Shown here one piece after another: positions 49,901 to 59,270 of a DNA stretch of 64,000 bases (its first letter is position 1; every line of letters starts with the position of its first letter). Origin of the DNA: Mycteria americana (lineage: Eukaryota; Chordata; Aves; Ciconiiformes; Ciconiidae); contig NC_134370.1 in assembly GCF_035582795.1 (NCBI RefSeq), positions 47,045,501 to 47,109,500 on the forward strand. The letters run 5' to 3'. The position numbers and the translations under genes were made by a program. The notes beneath the pieces were generated by a model. The model did no database searches and was not told where the DNA came from. It saw only the letters and a program-made list of their open reading frames with translations.

Positions 49901-52900
49901 TCACAGGTCCTGCCACGAGCCTGCTCCAGCACAGGCTCTCCACAGGGTCACAGCCTCCTTAACAGCACATGCACCTGCTCCAGCGTGGAGTCCTCCACGG
50001 GCTGCAGGTGGATATCTGCTCTACCGTTAACCTCCGTGGGCTGCAGGGGGACAGCCTGCCTCACCATGGTCTTCACCACGAGCTGCAGGGGAATCTCTGC
50101 TCCAGCGCCTGGAGCACCTCCTCCCCCTCCTTCACTGACCTTGGTGTCTGCAGAGTTGTTCCTCTCACATCTTCTCACTCCTCTCTCCCAGCTGCTGTTG
50201 CACTGCAGTTTTTTACCCCTTCTTAAATATGTTATCACAGAGGCGCTACCACCATTGCTGATGGGCTCAGCTTTGGCCAGTAGCGGGTCTGTCTTGGAGC
50301 CGGCTGGAGCTGGTTCTGTCTGACATGGGGGAATCTTCTGGCATCTTCTCACAGAAGCCACCCCTGCAGCCCCCTCCTACCAAAACCTTGCCACACAAAC
50401 CAAATACAGTCTCCCAGGCAGGGTCAGAGGGAGATAGGATCCTTCCATTAAGCCACGCAGGGATGGATAGTCAGATGGTGGATTACTGTCACTGGGCATC
50501 TAACGCCCTGCTTTCCAAGGGACAGAAGGGCTATGAGAGGGGCCTCGGATGCTGGAGCATGGAATAAGCAGCAGGAAAACCTTCAGCCTGGGTCACACCA
50601 AAGGACAAGGAGCCAGCAACAGTGTGTTTGTGGGTCCCAGTGACCAAACTGACTGTGGGAAGTCGCACCACTTGTTGCTGATCACATGGGATGGGCATTT
50701 AGTTCACCAGGACCTGCTGAACATGCACAACACCTACTGCCACGCTTCTGCCCAAATCCCGCAACAGGTGTCCACCTTTGGTAACAGTGATGATGTGACT
50801 ATGAGCGAGGTCCTTGCCATAATCCTGCAAGAGGACAGCCTGTCCCACTGCAACCCACACTGGCCAGCACCCGCATGGGATTGGGGGCTGCAGCTCCCCC
50901 TCTGTGGCCTGAAGCTCATCCAGAAGATGCTTCCAGGATTTTGGGGACCTTGGTGCCACTCAAGGCTTGGCACAGCACATGGCAGAGCACAGCCATGGCA
51001 CCAAGCCCCCAGGGCCACCTATGAGCAGCCCAGACCTCCATCTCATGCTCCCAAAGAAGGGAAGCAGAGCAATCTAAACCAATTTAGCTCCCAGGAAAGC
51101 GTGGCAGAGCAGCTTGCAGCTTGAGAGCCTCCTTGTAAACAAGCCCTTTAATCCAGTGCTCGGCAGCTAAAGCAGGAGCCCCAGCTGGTATTACCTGGGG
51201 CAGCTACAGATGTGCCTTAGGGAGATGGATGCGAGCGATAGTCCTGTCTGGAGCAGAATATTGCTCACCTGTTGATAAAACAGCCTCCATACAAAGCTGA
51301 CAGATGCTTCGAGAGCGATAAGCGGCGCATTAGCTCTCCTCCAGCTCCCTACACTGTCAAGCCAGCAGATATTAGACAGGAAGCAGTGGTGCCGGGGGAG
51401 CACCGGGGAATGACGCATAATAAAGCTCTGCTTCTCTACGCTGACACGCAAGCAGCCACCGCACTCAGGGGGTTTGCAGCCTCCCCATCCATTGGCAAAA
51501 TGGGAGGAGGGCGCGAGGCAGCAGCCTGAAACACCAGCAACCCTTGCAGTGCTGGAGATGAGATGCCCCATCACCAAGCAGTACCAGATGACGCTCCCAC
51601 CTGGAGCAAGCTGCCAGATTGCTGATCTTAAGATGAGAGTGGTCACAGCTGCATTGTCACAGCTTTAGGAGGCTTCAGAAGGGCGCATTGAGCCTGAGCA
51701 TTGGCTCAGCAACCTTGGAGGGGATTTACTACTGCTCGTTACTTTGGAAAACGCCATTAAAGCAAACGAGAAATCCATATTCCTGCTCCTCGCCCTTGCT
51801 GCATTAGCCTTAAAACTCACCTCTTGTTCCTAGGTTTGAGTATGCACAGCTGTGAAGACCAGAGCATGTACATAGGGGATGGTGTAGCCCCCCACTTTGA
51901 AGCCCCAAAGCTCACCCATAAGCAGTGCAATCTTGGCACATCCCCCTTTTAACACATCCGCAGAGGCAAAGAGCAACTGGAGTCACAATTGATGGCTGTG
52001 GGTAACGGTGAGGCAGCACGTTCAATGTGCAAAGTCATCAAATTTGGGGTCAGGCTTCCTCACAGTTATGGTAAAATTTTCCAGTCCTTGCCCTCACCCT
52101 CCAAACCTTCCCCATCCTCTCCCAATCTATTGCATCTCTCTCCTGCTCCGTGCAAGGACACATCCACATAGGTATCTGCAGACCCTGAGGACGCGCACAC
52201 TCCATCATACCCTCATGAGATGTTTGTAAAAGCGCAATCCAAACACCCAAAGAGACAAAGCTCGGCCACAAGCAATCTGCTGCTACCATTCCAGCACGGA
52301 GCTGGAAGAAGGGATGTGGACAGAGTTTGCTGTGGTGCTGCCATGCCACAAACCTCCTTGCGTGTCAGACGCTGGCTTATTTTGGTTGCGAACAGCACCA
52401 CCATGGTGGTGCTGGGACGCAGTCTGCTCGCTGCAAGCAGAGGCAAGAAGGTGACATGCTCCGAGCCAGGTGACACTAGCTCCACAGAAGGGGATGGAGA
52501 AGATCCAACAGCTAACAAGGCAGCAAACGGAGTGATGCTTTCCAGTATAATTAGATCAGTTAATAGTTCCTGCAGATTGAAATCACACCTAACAGAACTA
52601 GGGGAAATGCCGTGACAGCTGCTCCCACCAAAGGCATTTCAATAAAACACACTCCCTGCACAAGACGGGCTCAGCAAAGGGACAGTGTCACCAGCATGGC
52701 TATGGGAGAATGCATACGACTAGTGCCTGCTTCCAGCAAGACCTCAGCACAACACCAACCTGGAGCAGTGGTGGAGGAGGCTGACTACAAGCCCGGCACC
52801 AGATGTTGGGTGGTGGTGGGAGCCCACCAGGATGTCTTTGGTGGTGATCACAGTCTCACAACAGGTCTTCTAGAGGGGGAGAGGACAAAGCCAGTGTTTG

Positions 52901-55900
52901 AGGCAGGAGGGACATCATGGGGCTCCTTGGAGCTTCATGCTCCCATCTCAGATGGGTCAGCTCCAGCTTGTCTTTCCAAGGTTGCCCCACTGTTGCCAAG
53001 CTTTGGCTTTAGGAGCCTTTCTCCCCGATTTCGCAGCCCCACGGCCAACCCAAAAGCCATTTTCTACAAAAAGGGAGCTCTGGTCAAAGAACCATGTTGC
53101 CGCCTTCTACCCAGCCCCATGAGAAGGGAAGTTTTGCAACCGCCCAAGCCCAAGTATGCTTTTGCCGGTATGTGCAGAGCAATGCAGATCCCCTCATCTC
53201 AGGGGCACACACTGTTAATGCACAGCTGGGAGAAGAGCAGCTTGCAAAAAGGTCCACATCAGAGCAATTACCGTGGGAGTCTAAGGGGCACGTACAACAC
53301 AAATCAAATTTTCAAGGAGGCGTTGTGCCACCGAGAAAAGATGCCTGTCTCCTGAGAGGCTCGGTGGGAACCGTTCGCGATGCTGCCCAGTGACAGGGGG
53401 CTCACCAAGACCCAGCAGTGCCCACAGCATCCCGCTCAGGAAGCCAAGACATAAGTGGGAGCAACTGTAATTCTGCACCTCCCAGTGTCAATCGCTCCAG
53501 GGGATTCAGGGATGTCACCACCAGAGCTTTCCAAAACAACTGCTTCACCAAATCTCTTGCAACTAAGCTCTGCTCTCATTAACCTGGTGTGAGCAGGCAG
53601 GATCTGCACATCCAGATCCATCAGCCCCACAGGGGTAAGGATCCATGCCACTGATTCTGCTGCCCTGGGGTCTTTCTGAGAAGTCCAGCAAGGCTGCAGC
53701 TGCAGCTGGAGCAGGTGAAGAGGTGGATCCCTCTTGGTGAAGGTGCTGGCATCCCTCTGGAGATCTTGGGGATGGCCTCCAGCCACAGAGGCATTCTCAC
53801 TTGTGCTGAAAGCACCTCATTTGGATTTGTAGACATGCCCTTGGTGTAGCTTTCTCCCCTGTATCCTTCAGGTGAGGGAAGATGCTCGCTGCATCCCTAT
53901 ACATTTCACAAGCTTTAGACAGCCAGGTCCAGCATCTCCTCCAGCATTGCCCTTGCCCCCCCCCCCCCCTGCCCCATTAACAATAGGAAGGCAGGAGACA
54001 CATGCCAGGCAGGAAATAGGGATGGTTTCACCCTGACTTTTCACTCAAGAATGAGAGATGCCACTACGACAGGAGCCAACATGCACAGTAGACCAGAAGC
54101 AACCAAAGGCAACAGTTGGATTTGCAGGGCTGGCCGTAAAAGTCATCGCTCCCGACGGTGGCAACCAAGGCGGAGAAGGATCTTTGCATGAGTTCATTGA
54201 ATTACTGCAGACTAAAAATAGCCAGGCTGTGGGAAATCACAGGGTGCCTCCGAGGCACGTTCCAAAACGGTGGCTGCGGAAGTGAGGGGTAATGCAGATG
54301 GGCAGGCAGATGGGCCACAGAGCTTCATGGTGGGGCGAGGAGCAGGAGAAAAGGGAGGAGAACCAGAAATCGTTCCCCGTCACTGCCTCTCAACCAGGAT
54401 TTGGGGCGGGGGGAGGATGTTTTTGCGCTCTCTGCCTCAGGGATCCTCTGTTTGTCCCTCCTGGCATGGCCACTTGGGCTCCTCTGCCCACCACGAGCCT
54501 CTTCTCCTGATTTCCACCCAAAAAAAAACCCCTACAAGGTCCAAGCTCTCATCAGCTTTGCTGCTGCCCGTGGGGGTCTCCAGCAGTCCTGGGATTTTCA
54601 GCAAACTCTGCAGCTCTGGGGCTTTTGGGTTGAGGGAAATCACACCAGAATGGCACACTGGTGGGGATGGGGAGGTGGTGGGGGGCTTAGCATGCAGCCC
54701 CAAAAGTGGAGGGTGCTGATGCTCCTCTGCACTGCTGCATGTCCCAACACTCAGCCTGGCTGTGCCTCAATTTCCCTAGCAAAGGTACTGCACCTTGTAA
54801 AGTGATCAGGCTCTTCACAGACATGGTGTTCGGTGTCAGTGCCAGTGCACTGGTAGCTCAGTAGACCACCTTCCACAGGTTTCCTCTGAACAGATCCCCC
54901 CAGCAGATCTCCCAACCCTGGGGTGCGCAGAGCAGGGCTCCTGAACACTCCTGCTTTGTGTTTCCTTGTCCCCACTAGAAAGACTAGCTTGAAGAAGAGA
55001 ATCCTTGGGTCTAATTTTACAACATGTGGTCTTTCTGCCTTGGAGCAGCAGAAAAAACACACTTACAGCTCCCAGCTGCCTCAATCTGGATGAGCTTGTC
55101 CATACTGAACAGACAGTGAAGCACAGATGATAGAGGAGTGTGGAGGTCCCCATCCCAAGCTAGCAGTCTCCCCCAGCATGGTCCATGCAATCCTTTCTTC
55201 CCAAATAGCTCAGGTCACAACGCTTTTCCCAACTGGAACAATTTCGGTGGTCACCAGCTTCACATGGGGGCCATCGCAGCACTCAGTCCTGCGTCAACCA
55301 CAGTTTCAAAACCAGCTTCCCAGTAGGGAGTGAGGAAAGGCAAACTGGGCCCATCCCTGTCTTCCCAAAGCACAGGGTAAGAAGGGAACCCCCCTGGCAG
55401 CAGCTCATGGGAATGCAGGTTTCAGTTCAGCTTCCATTGGAGGTAATGAAGACAGTCACAGTGAGGAACGGCCAGGGGATTAAGGCCAATAGCTTTGTTC
55501 CCTGCACACAGTGGCAACGGAAGAGCAGGAGCAGACATCCAAGAGGAGCTCTTGGTTACCCAGCCATGGTGAACCACCAGCTGGCCTCCACCACTGCTGC
55601 TCTTTCTCGCCTTTGTGCTTCTGGGCTGTTTCTGCTTCCAGACCCCAGCTGAAGCCAGACACAAGTATGAGGAGCTCACCCTGAGCCTCCCAAAGCAGAA
55701 ACCTCCAGCATCCCAACAAGGCTGGAGGGAAGGCCAGGTTCCAGTGCTCACCGTGGTCCACTGAGCCACCTATTCATCCCTGTATTACCTGGCAGGGCCC
55801 CAACAGCAACAAAAACCCGTCAAAGGACCTGGGAAAGCAAACCAAGCTGTGTGCAGATGAGACAAGTTCCAGTGGAAAAAAAGGTTCGATTGGCTTGGCA

Positions 55901-56606
55901 AGAGAGACAAGAGCTTGATCTCCCACCGCGTAGATTTTGAAAGCTCCGCTAAGGTTTTTTTAATCCAGCAGGAGATTTCTGCCACCTCCCAGGGTCTGAG
56001 CATTTTTGTGACAGACCTGTGGGTTGCCAAGCAGAAACGAAGTCAACTCCATCGAGTTCCCATGCAGGCTGGCACAGCCTTTCCTCTGGCGCCTCCAGAA
56101 CAAGTTAGCTCTCGCAGAAAGGCAGAGAAATGGCAGCTTAGATTTTCGTCCGCTGTCTGGGCAAGGGGATAACACAACGCATTGAGGTGATGTAAGTTTT
56201 GGCCTGTTACTCCCTTTGCTGGACAGATTAAGGGCTCCTCTGTGTCCTGACCACCTAGATGGTGGGGGAAAAGCCCAGGACATGCCAACAAGCAACACAG
56301 CAGGGACACAGGAAGGAAGGGATTGCCATAACTCCAAAATGATATTGTAGAAAAGCAAAAAGCTCTCCAGTGACACTTACCATCCTCCGTCTCTTGCCAG
56401 ACAATGCCCTCCAGGTTCACACTGGTCCCGGGCTCGCAGGGGCCCAGGCACTCGGGCTCGGTGGCCAGGGCCACGTCACAGGTGTTCACTCCCACTGAGC
56501 GGGTGCGTACCATGATCTGCTCACAAGGCGAAGAGATGTCATTGTTGACAACAGGGACAAGGAGGTGCAAGGGCAACACCGCAGGTGTAGAGACCGGAGA
56601 CTCCAT
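40891..56606 (-). CDS. ZNF609: Zinc finger protein 609 (3' seven coding exons, N-terminus outside the window)
   Basis: ZNF609 is a nuclear transcriptional regulator, reported to work with the cohesin loader NIPBL and Integrator; ZNF608 is its paralogue. The gene-strand exons are 56,606-56,381, 45,791-45,704, 45,306-42,954, 42,629-42,263, 42,088-41,913, 41,357-41,141 and 40,964-40,891. All are joined by GT/AG introns in consistent phase and give 1,166 residues up to the TGA. Human ZNF609 has 1,411 residues, and the missing roughly 250 correspond to the exon before MESPVST. Near residue 248 of the visible part is a single C2H2 finger (C-x4-C-x12-H-x4-[13 protein letters not shown]). Also visible are lysine-rich KKKKDKKKK, a glutamine-rich [16 protein letters not shown] stretch, many YSPY/SYSQSY-type aromatic-serine segments, a HHHHHH run and the end LYPPPRR. 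Identity to human is high throughout, so the assignment over ZNF608 is firm. Confidence 0.97.
41141..41357 (-). CDS. ZNF609: ZNF609 penultimate coding exon
   Basis: 217 bases encode 72 residues from [11 protein letters not shown] through a Gly/Ser-rich segment, [13 protein letters not shown], six histidines and [15 protein letters not shown]. The donor is GTGAGA. The histidine run is coded by consecutive CAC/CAT codons and is also present in human. Confidence 0.97.
41913..42088 (-). CDS. ZNF609: ZNF609 exon with [15 protein letters not shown]
   Basis: 176 bases, entered after a C8 polypyrimidine stretch and CAG, encode [18 protein letters not shown] through [18 protein letters not shown]. 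The exon ends in phase 0 at donor GTGAGG. Confidence 0.97.
42263..42629 (-). CDS. ZNF609: ZNF609 exon with [17 protein letters not shown]
   Basis: 367 bases encode [20 protein letters not shown], a charged Lys/Glu/Arg stretch and the aromatic [19 protein letters not shown] region up to MMQNYPG. The acceptor is TTCTTGCAG and the donor GTAGGG. Translation runs on into the intron at both ends, so the splice sites were set by the human protein. Confidence 0.97.
42954..45306 (-). CDS. ZNF609: ZNF609 large central exon with the C2H2 finger
   Basis: 2,353 bases encode 784 residues from [20 protein letters not shown] to [12 protein letters not shown]. In order: a basic GRGRGKRMR patch, the C2H2 zinc finger (44,808-44,879), serine-proline repeats ([22 protein letters not shown]), the lysine run near 44,170, [17 protein letters not shown], the tyrosine-rich [20 protein letters not shown], and a Gln/Arg/Glu coiled-coil-like segment. 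The acceptor is CCCGCAG and the donor GTAATG. Confidence 0.98.
43307..43351 (-). repeat. ZNF609: CAG-rich glutamine tract in ZNF609
   Basis: Imperfect CAG codons encode [14 protein letters not shown]. The tract is short, interrupted and conserved in human, where a glutamine run also occurs. It shows no sign of expansion. Confidence 0.8.
44808..44879 (-). other. ZNF609: C2H2 zinc-finger segment of ZNF609
   Basis: The pattern is C-PHPN-C, twelve residues [12 protein letters not shown], then H-QAHA-H. It is the only classical finger in the protein, and in human it maps near residues 495-520, which fits position 248 here plus the absent N-terminus. Confidence 0.95.
45307..45703 (-). other. ZNF609: ZNF609 intron between the MLVVNVTW exon and the large exon
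   Basis: A 397-base intron with donor GTAAGC and acceptor CCCGCAG. It holds nothing else that I can see. Confidence 0.9.
45704..45791 (-). CDS. ZNF609: ZNF609 small exon [20 protein letters not shown]
   Basis: 88 bases encode the codon-split [20 protein letters not shown] followed by CTQHDWAPP, with the CG of an arginine codon at the donor GTAAGC. The acceptor is CTTACAG. Human has R where this sequence has Q in CTQHD. The segment is nearly invariant in ZNF608/ZNF609 proteins. Confidence 0.96.
49474..49479 (-). terminator. Intronic AATAAA of the LTR-like element
   Basis: AATAAA in the sense orientation of ZNF609, in the context GGCAATAAATTAAATTAAC. It is presumably the retroviral poly(A) signal and could cause premature polyadenylation of ZNF609 pre-mRNA if active. 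Confidence 0.5.
49680..50110 (-). repeat. Minisatellite of about 50-base units inside the LTR-like element
   Basis: On the plus strand TGCTCCAGCRYGGG-like motifs start at 49,680, 49,771, 49,820, 49,868, 49,922, 49,975 and 50,098. The central spacings are 48-54 bases. Unit-to-unit divergence is moderate. Tandem expansion inside the element probably explains the long open frames on both strands. Confidence 0.8.
51240..51450. promoter_or_regulatory. Candidate conserved element in ZNF609 intron
   Basis: A non-repetitive stretch with GTTGATAAAACAG, GAGCGATAAGCGGCGCATTAG, CAGATATTAGACAGG and GACGCATAATAAAG. It has several GATA-type cores in an otherwise GC-rich intron. Function is inferred from composition only. 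Confidence 0.25.
53956..53969. repeat. C14 homopolymer
   Basis: Fourteen C in a row in a ZNF609 intron. It is a simple repeat with a length prone to sequencing error. Confidence 0.9.
54130..54225. promoter_or_regulatory. Candidate enhancer with a perfect MEF2 site
   Basis: CTAAAAATAG at 54,212-54,221 fits the MEF2 consensus CTA-(A/T)4-TAG exactly. An octamer-like TTTGCATG lies 30 bases upstream and a CGACGGTGGCAACCAAGG stretch precedes it. The block is unique in sequence. A single site occurs by chance every few tens of kb, so only conservation would make it convincing. Confidence 0.3.
56381..56606 (-). CDS. ZNF609: ZNF609 exon starting [20 protein letters not shown]
   Basis: 226 bases encode 75 residues through [20 protein letters not shown] and [19 protein letters not shown], ending with one base of a glycine codon at donor GTAAGT. 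It follows acceptor CCCCACAG in phase 0 and happens to begin with ATG, but in the human protein this methionine is internal (after KSEK), so it is not the normal start. Human has I for L in LPLHLL. Confidence 0.97.
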
Positions 56607-58668
56607 CTGTGGGGAAAGAGAAACATGCTGGTCACCGTCGGGAATACGGGAAGGAGAGCAAATATCAACAGGCATCTACATTCCTGGAGAACCTCAAGCC
56701 CAGGGCTGCCACCTTCTCAATGCCTGTGCCAGCAGGCAGTTCAAGTTCCACACCCATCAGAGGACAAGGATCTCACAGGTCTCTCCCACCCTGGCATGCC
56801 CGTGCCCACGTAACCCTGAAGAGCCAGCACTTTGTACTCACATAGATCACACCCAAAAGTCCCTCCATGGGAGATATCTGCTCTCCGGCTGAAAGAGTCT
56901 GTGCCAAGGTCCCTCCCTGACAGCTTTTGCCAGCATAATCATTCCCAGTCAGGATGCCTTTTGGCTATTGCTCAGATGTTAATGCTGTCAATGACTTTGG
57001 ACCTGATGGCTCATTAGAAGGAAAAAAATTACAGGCTTCTGCTCAACTGACAGGACAGGACAAACAAGTAGCCGTCTCCCTCCAGCACCCATGAAAACCA
57101 ACATCCTCCTCCTCCCAAATCTACCCTGTGACCACCTGAAGATGCAGGCATTCAGATCACAACCCTCTTCTCTGCACAAGCATCCAGTTCACAGCCTGAT
57201 CCAGCCAACAGCTGAGCCAACTGAGCACCAGCCATCACGCTCTCCTTGCGCATGGAAACCACATCTCACGGCCAGAGCCGGGCTTGGAAGGCCAACAAGC
57301 CAACACACCAAGTGAAACCATGGCCAAGTCACGCTGCCGCTGAGAAGCCAAGGTCCTTGGCCGCTCTGCCACACTAGCAGATTACAGCAGTGTTAGAAGA
57401 AGGATGGCTGACGGGCTGATTTTGCTGCTGGCCAAGGGAAGGGTAGGGTAGAGACCTTCCTGTCCTTCAGGGTTCATCAGCCAAGCCAGCTGCAGTCAGT
57501 CATCCCCTCACCTTGGCTCAGGAAGATTTGCAGCAGTTTTGGGGCTAGCTGTTCGTCCTCTGCTCAGATCTCCTCTCTTTATGGTTTATGATCTTTATAA
57601 GATACTGAGCAACCTCAAAACAGAAGCAGACTGAGAAAACTAATCAAATCATCAGTGAGCGCTGACCTGGGTTTCGGTCTCAAGCTGGGGAAGATCCCTC
57701 TAGAGCATCCAGCACTACACTGAGATATGTCCTTCTAAGTCTCTGCTGAGGAGAGATGATTATAACCCTGGAGAGGCCAAGCTTGCTGGTCACCAAGCAG
57801 GGACATGGACCCTAGCCCACAACCATGTTCAACCTCACTGCTGGCTCTCTTTGGCCAATATTGCTGACAGTCACCAAATAGTCAGACTTGCACCCTAAAC
57901 TGGCATCCTGATCCTGACCAGCCACCAAAATAATCTGCTCGCTCTCTTGCTCACGCACCTCCATCCTTTAAGCAAAGTAAATAACCCCAGCAGAAGCTTG
58001 CACATCCAGCCTTGCATGCCCCACGCAGTACGGTGCCCACAACCACAGTGAGTGGCTGGAGCATCCCATCTGCCCGAGCAACTCGTGACCCCGCAAAGCC
58101 TCTCCACATCCTCAGTGACACAAACACCATTTTCAAGTGGAGAAGGTGCAGGAGGCAAATCTCTAGGCAGAGGAGCAAAGAGGAGGAGATCACATCCACC
58201 CAGCAGCTTCTGCCTGCTCCCACGGGGGTAGCTGCCAGCAGGGGACATGAACATGACCCTCGCAGAGAATTCAGAGATCTTCTGGCTCTGCCAGGGTGGA
58301 TGGATTTGCTCTTCCAGCAGGAGAACACAAAGCACCTTCTGCCTGCATGCCTGTATCCCTCTCCTCATCCTCCTGCATCCATCCTGTCTCTGGGTGGCTC
58401 ATCAGTGCGCATCCACTCCACTGAGTGTTAAAGATGGCCTGGAAGTGGCTGGTCCAGCAGTAGCTGGACTGCAAGGTCACCTCCACCGGCAGCACAGCTC
58501 TTGCTCCACGGCTCTTTTCCCCACACACCGCCTCTGACCTCCCACCGGCAGGACCAGCTATCCCCCAGGAGCCCATCCCCAGCTCTCCATTGCCACCCAC
58601 CTCCGAGGTTGCCCCATGGCCAGTGCTCCAGCTGCATCCTGAGGGATTTGAGAAGGGTTTTTTCAGTG

Positions 58669-58737
58669 AAAAAAAACAAAACAAAACAAAACAAAAAAAA
58701 AACCCACAACCAACAAACAACAACAACAAAAAAAACC
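58669..58737. repeat. A-rich simple repeat (AAAAC and AAC units)
   Basis: AAAAC units repeat about four times, followed by A10, CCCACAACC and CAA/CAAC units. It is low-complexity, possibly the remains of a poly(A)-tailed insertion, but no adjoining element is recognised. Confidence 0.85.
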
Positions 58738-59124
58738 CACAAGCCTGCCAGAGAGGAGGGCTGCGCTCCTGCAGACAAATCACCCCCCAAAACACAGCAA
58801 CCTCATCCTGCACGTCTCAGCAGATCCAGGGCAAGAAAGATGCTTGAAGGAAGCATGAGGCTCTTTAGAAGGGATTCAAGAAAACAAACCGCTCCCCAAT
58901 GCCATGTTTTGCAAACCAAAAGCAAGTCTCCAGCAATGAAATAGCCAGAGAGGAACCAGGCAGGGCTGCCTGACTTTGGTGGGCAGCAGCAAAAGCCCAG
59001 GTGGTGATGGGGAGCACTCGCCCCCATTGCCCCAGGAGCAGCGGTTGCATACGTACACCGAGGACCTGTGGGTTTTGAAACGATTCAGCTTCCTTCCACT
59101 TTGCAACAGAAACCACAGCACAGC

Positions 59125-59270
59125 ACAGGAGCGTTTAATTACAGTTCCAGCTCTGCTAATTATCGCCTGGTCACATTCGTAATCTGCATTACGCCACGGT
59201 GCATAATAAGCAGCTCACTGCGATCTCTCTAATAAGCGAGGTGGCTTGATGGGATTTCATATTTCACCCT
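59125..59270. promoter_or_regulatory. Candidate conserved element with TAATTA cores
   Basis: TAATTA at 59,136-59,141 and again at 59,157-59,162, with CGTAATCTGCATTACG, CATAATAAGC and CTAATAAGCG following within 75 bases. It is unique, AT-rich and lies in a GC-rich intron. TAAT-core density suggests a homeodomain-bound element, but this is inference. Confidence 0.3.

Larger units (their letters stand above)
49400..50408 (-). mobile_element. Endogenous-retrovirus LTR-like repeat, sense to ZNF609
   Basis: Read on the minus strand this unit begins TGTATTTGGTTTGTGTGGCA and has a TATA-like ATATTTAAG (50,222-50,230). It then carries an array of about 50-base units built around GCTGGAGCA, an AATAAA at 49,474-49,479, and a tail GGTAATTGCTGAGTGATCTC. 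I recall this arrangement and these termini from a long terminal repeat family dispersed in bird genomes, but I cannot confirm the family name. The expected terminal part after the GTGATCTC motif is missing, so the copy is probably 3' truncated. No gag, pol or env frame is present, so it is a solitary remnant. The 137-codon frame at 49,948-50,361 is LTR sequence, not a host gene. Confidence 0.6.
45792..56380 (-). other. ZNF609: ZNF609 intron (10.6 kb) with an LTR-like repeat
   Basis: The intron runs between the MESPVST exon (donor GTAAGT) and the MLVVN exon. It contains the LTR-like repeat at 49,400-50,408, a C14 run at 53,956-53,969, and candidate non-coding elements near 51,240-51,450, 52,530-52,600 and 54,130-54,225. 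Otherwise I see no gene. Confidence 0.85.
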
